Assembly: GCA_023435305.1 (NCBI GenBank)
Contig: JAEYRV010000018.1
Coordinates: 1-29,243, forward strand
DNA: 29,243 nucleotides
Direction of reading: 5' to 3'
Source of the DNA: Bacillota bacterium
GTDB lineage: Bacteria; Bacillota; Clostridia; Acetivibrionales; DTU013
The first letter of the stretch is position 1. Each line of letters opens with the position of its first letter. Of the stretch, positions 29,120 through 29,243 are shown piece after piece. The notes under the pieces are model-generated. The model searched no databases, was not told the DNA's origin, and worked only from the letters and a program-made list of their open reading frames with translations. Both the position numbers and the translations under genes were made by a program.

Positions 29120-29243
29120 ATCGGGTAGGAGGCCACCCATTAATTGAGTGGCCGACCTCCCACCGCACCGTACGTACCGACCGGTATACGGCGCGTCCAG
29201 AGTTCACGCACTATTTCGCAGAATAACATTCCAGGAAACTTAA
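29120..29243 (-). mobile_element. 3' end of a group II intron (domains V and VI), continuing beyond the window
   Basis: On the minus strand a domain V-like hairpin (29164-29195) pairs CGCCGTA with TACGGTGCG around an inner ACC/GGT stem, with the CGC triad at its base. A domain VI-like hairpin follows (about 29121-29160: GGAGGTC, then GGCCAC pairing with GTGGCC, then CCTCCTA), and the intron would end in CCCGAT at 29120. This order and the closing AT are characteristic. The intron-encoded reverse transcriptase would lie to the right, outside the window. Confidence 0.65.

Noticed and set aside
1..29243. tRNA and rRNA genes
   Set aside because: No cloverleaf with a CCA-ready acceptor and TTCRANNC arm, and no rRNA core sequence, was noticed on reading; a tRNA scan would be decisive.

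Overview
The window looks like a chromosomal segment from a low-to-mid GC Gram-positive bacterium of the Clostridia. Supporting signs are strong AGGAGG-type ribosome sites almost everywhere, a LexA box of the GAAC-N4-GTTC type, LplABC/YesMN transport and sensing genes, a Crh-like HPr with Gln15 and Ser46, the trigger factor-ClpP-ClpX-LonB order, a zinc-finger anti-sigma factor with its ECF sigma factor, and the RimI-TsaB-TsaE set. The species cannot be named from sequence reading alone. No rRNA, tRNA, CRISPR array or complete transposase gene was seen.

Layout. 1-234: a minus-strand promoter with a LexA (SOS) box firing out of the window, a structured palindromic element, and the terminator of the next operon. 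235-3968 (minus): an oligosaccharide-type ABC importer made of a lipoprotein and two permeases, with no ATPase. 4045-7572 (plus): a YesN-type response regulator and a YesM-type histidine kinase; their promoter overlaps the importer promoter face to face. 7591-10174 (minus): a second YesN-type regulator, a PHP phosphoesterase and a DUF402 protein. 10404-11562 (plus): a two-module cysteine-rich small protein and a lytic transglycosylase. 11563-11906: an AT-rich gap with a cluster of DnaA boxes and a two-way terminator. 11907-19319 (minus): tsaD, uppP, lonB, clpX, clpP, tig. 19491-22391 (minus): a metallophosphatase, uvrC and the Crh-like gene. 22613-24986 (minus): an ECF sigma factor, its anti-sigma factor and a membrane protein that joins an outside bactofilin-like domain to a heptad-repeat cytoplasmic tail; the three genes overlap by 4 bases each. 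25169-25516 (plus): a DUF192 protein. 25654-28483 (minus): amidohydrolase, tsaE, tsaB, rimI in one tightly overlapped operon. 28555-29243: a mobile-looking end, with a 30-bp inverted repeat, a damaged effector-binding-domain gene and the 3' end of a group II intron.

How the parts work together. The left third is a sugar-sensing and uptake unit: YesM would sense an external ligand, YesN would act on the shared promoter region, and LplABC would import the sugar using an ATPase encoded elsewhere. The middle is housekeeping protein quality control (folding by trigger factor, degradation by ClpXP and LonB) plus cell-wall lipid recycling (UppP). tRNA t6A synthesis is split between tsaD and the distant tsaE-tsaB-rimI operon. 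The most unusual unit is the sigma/anti-sigma/bactofilin-like operon, which has the shape of an envelope-stress system with an unexplained repeat-rich effector.
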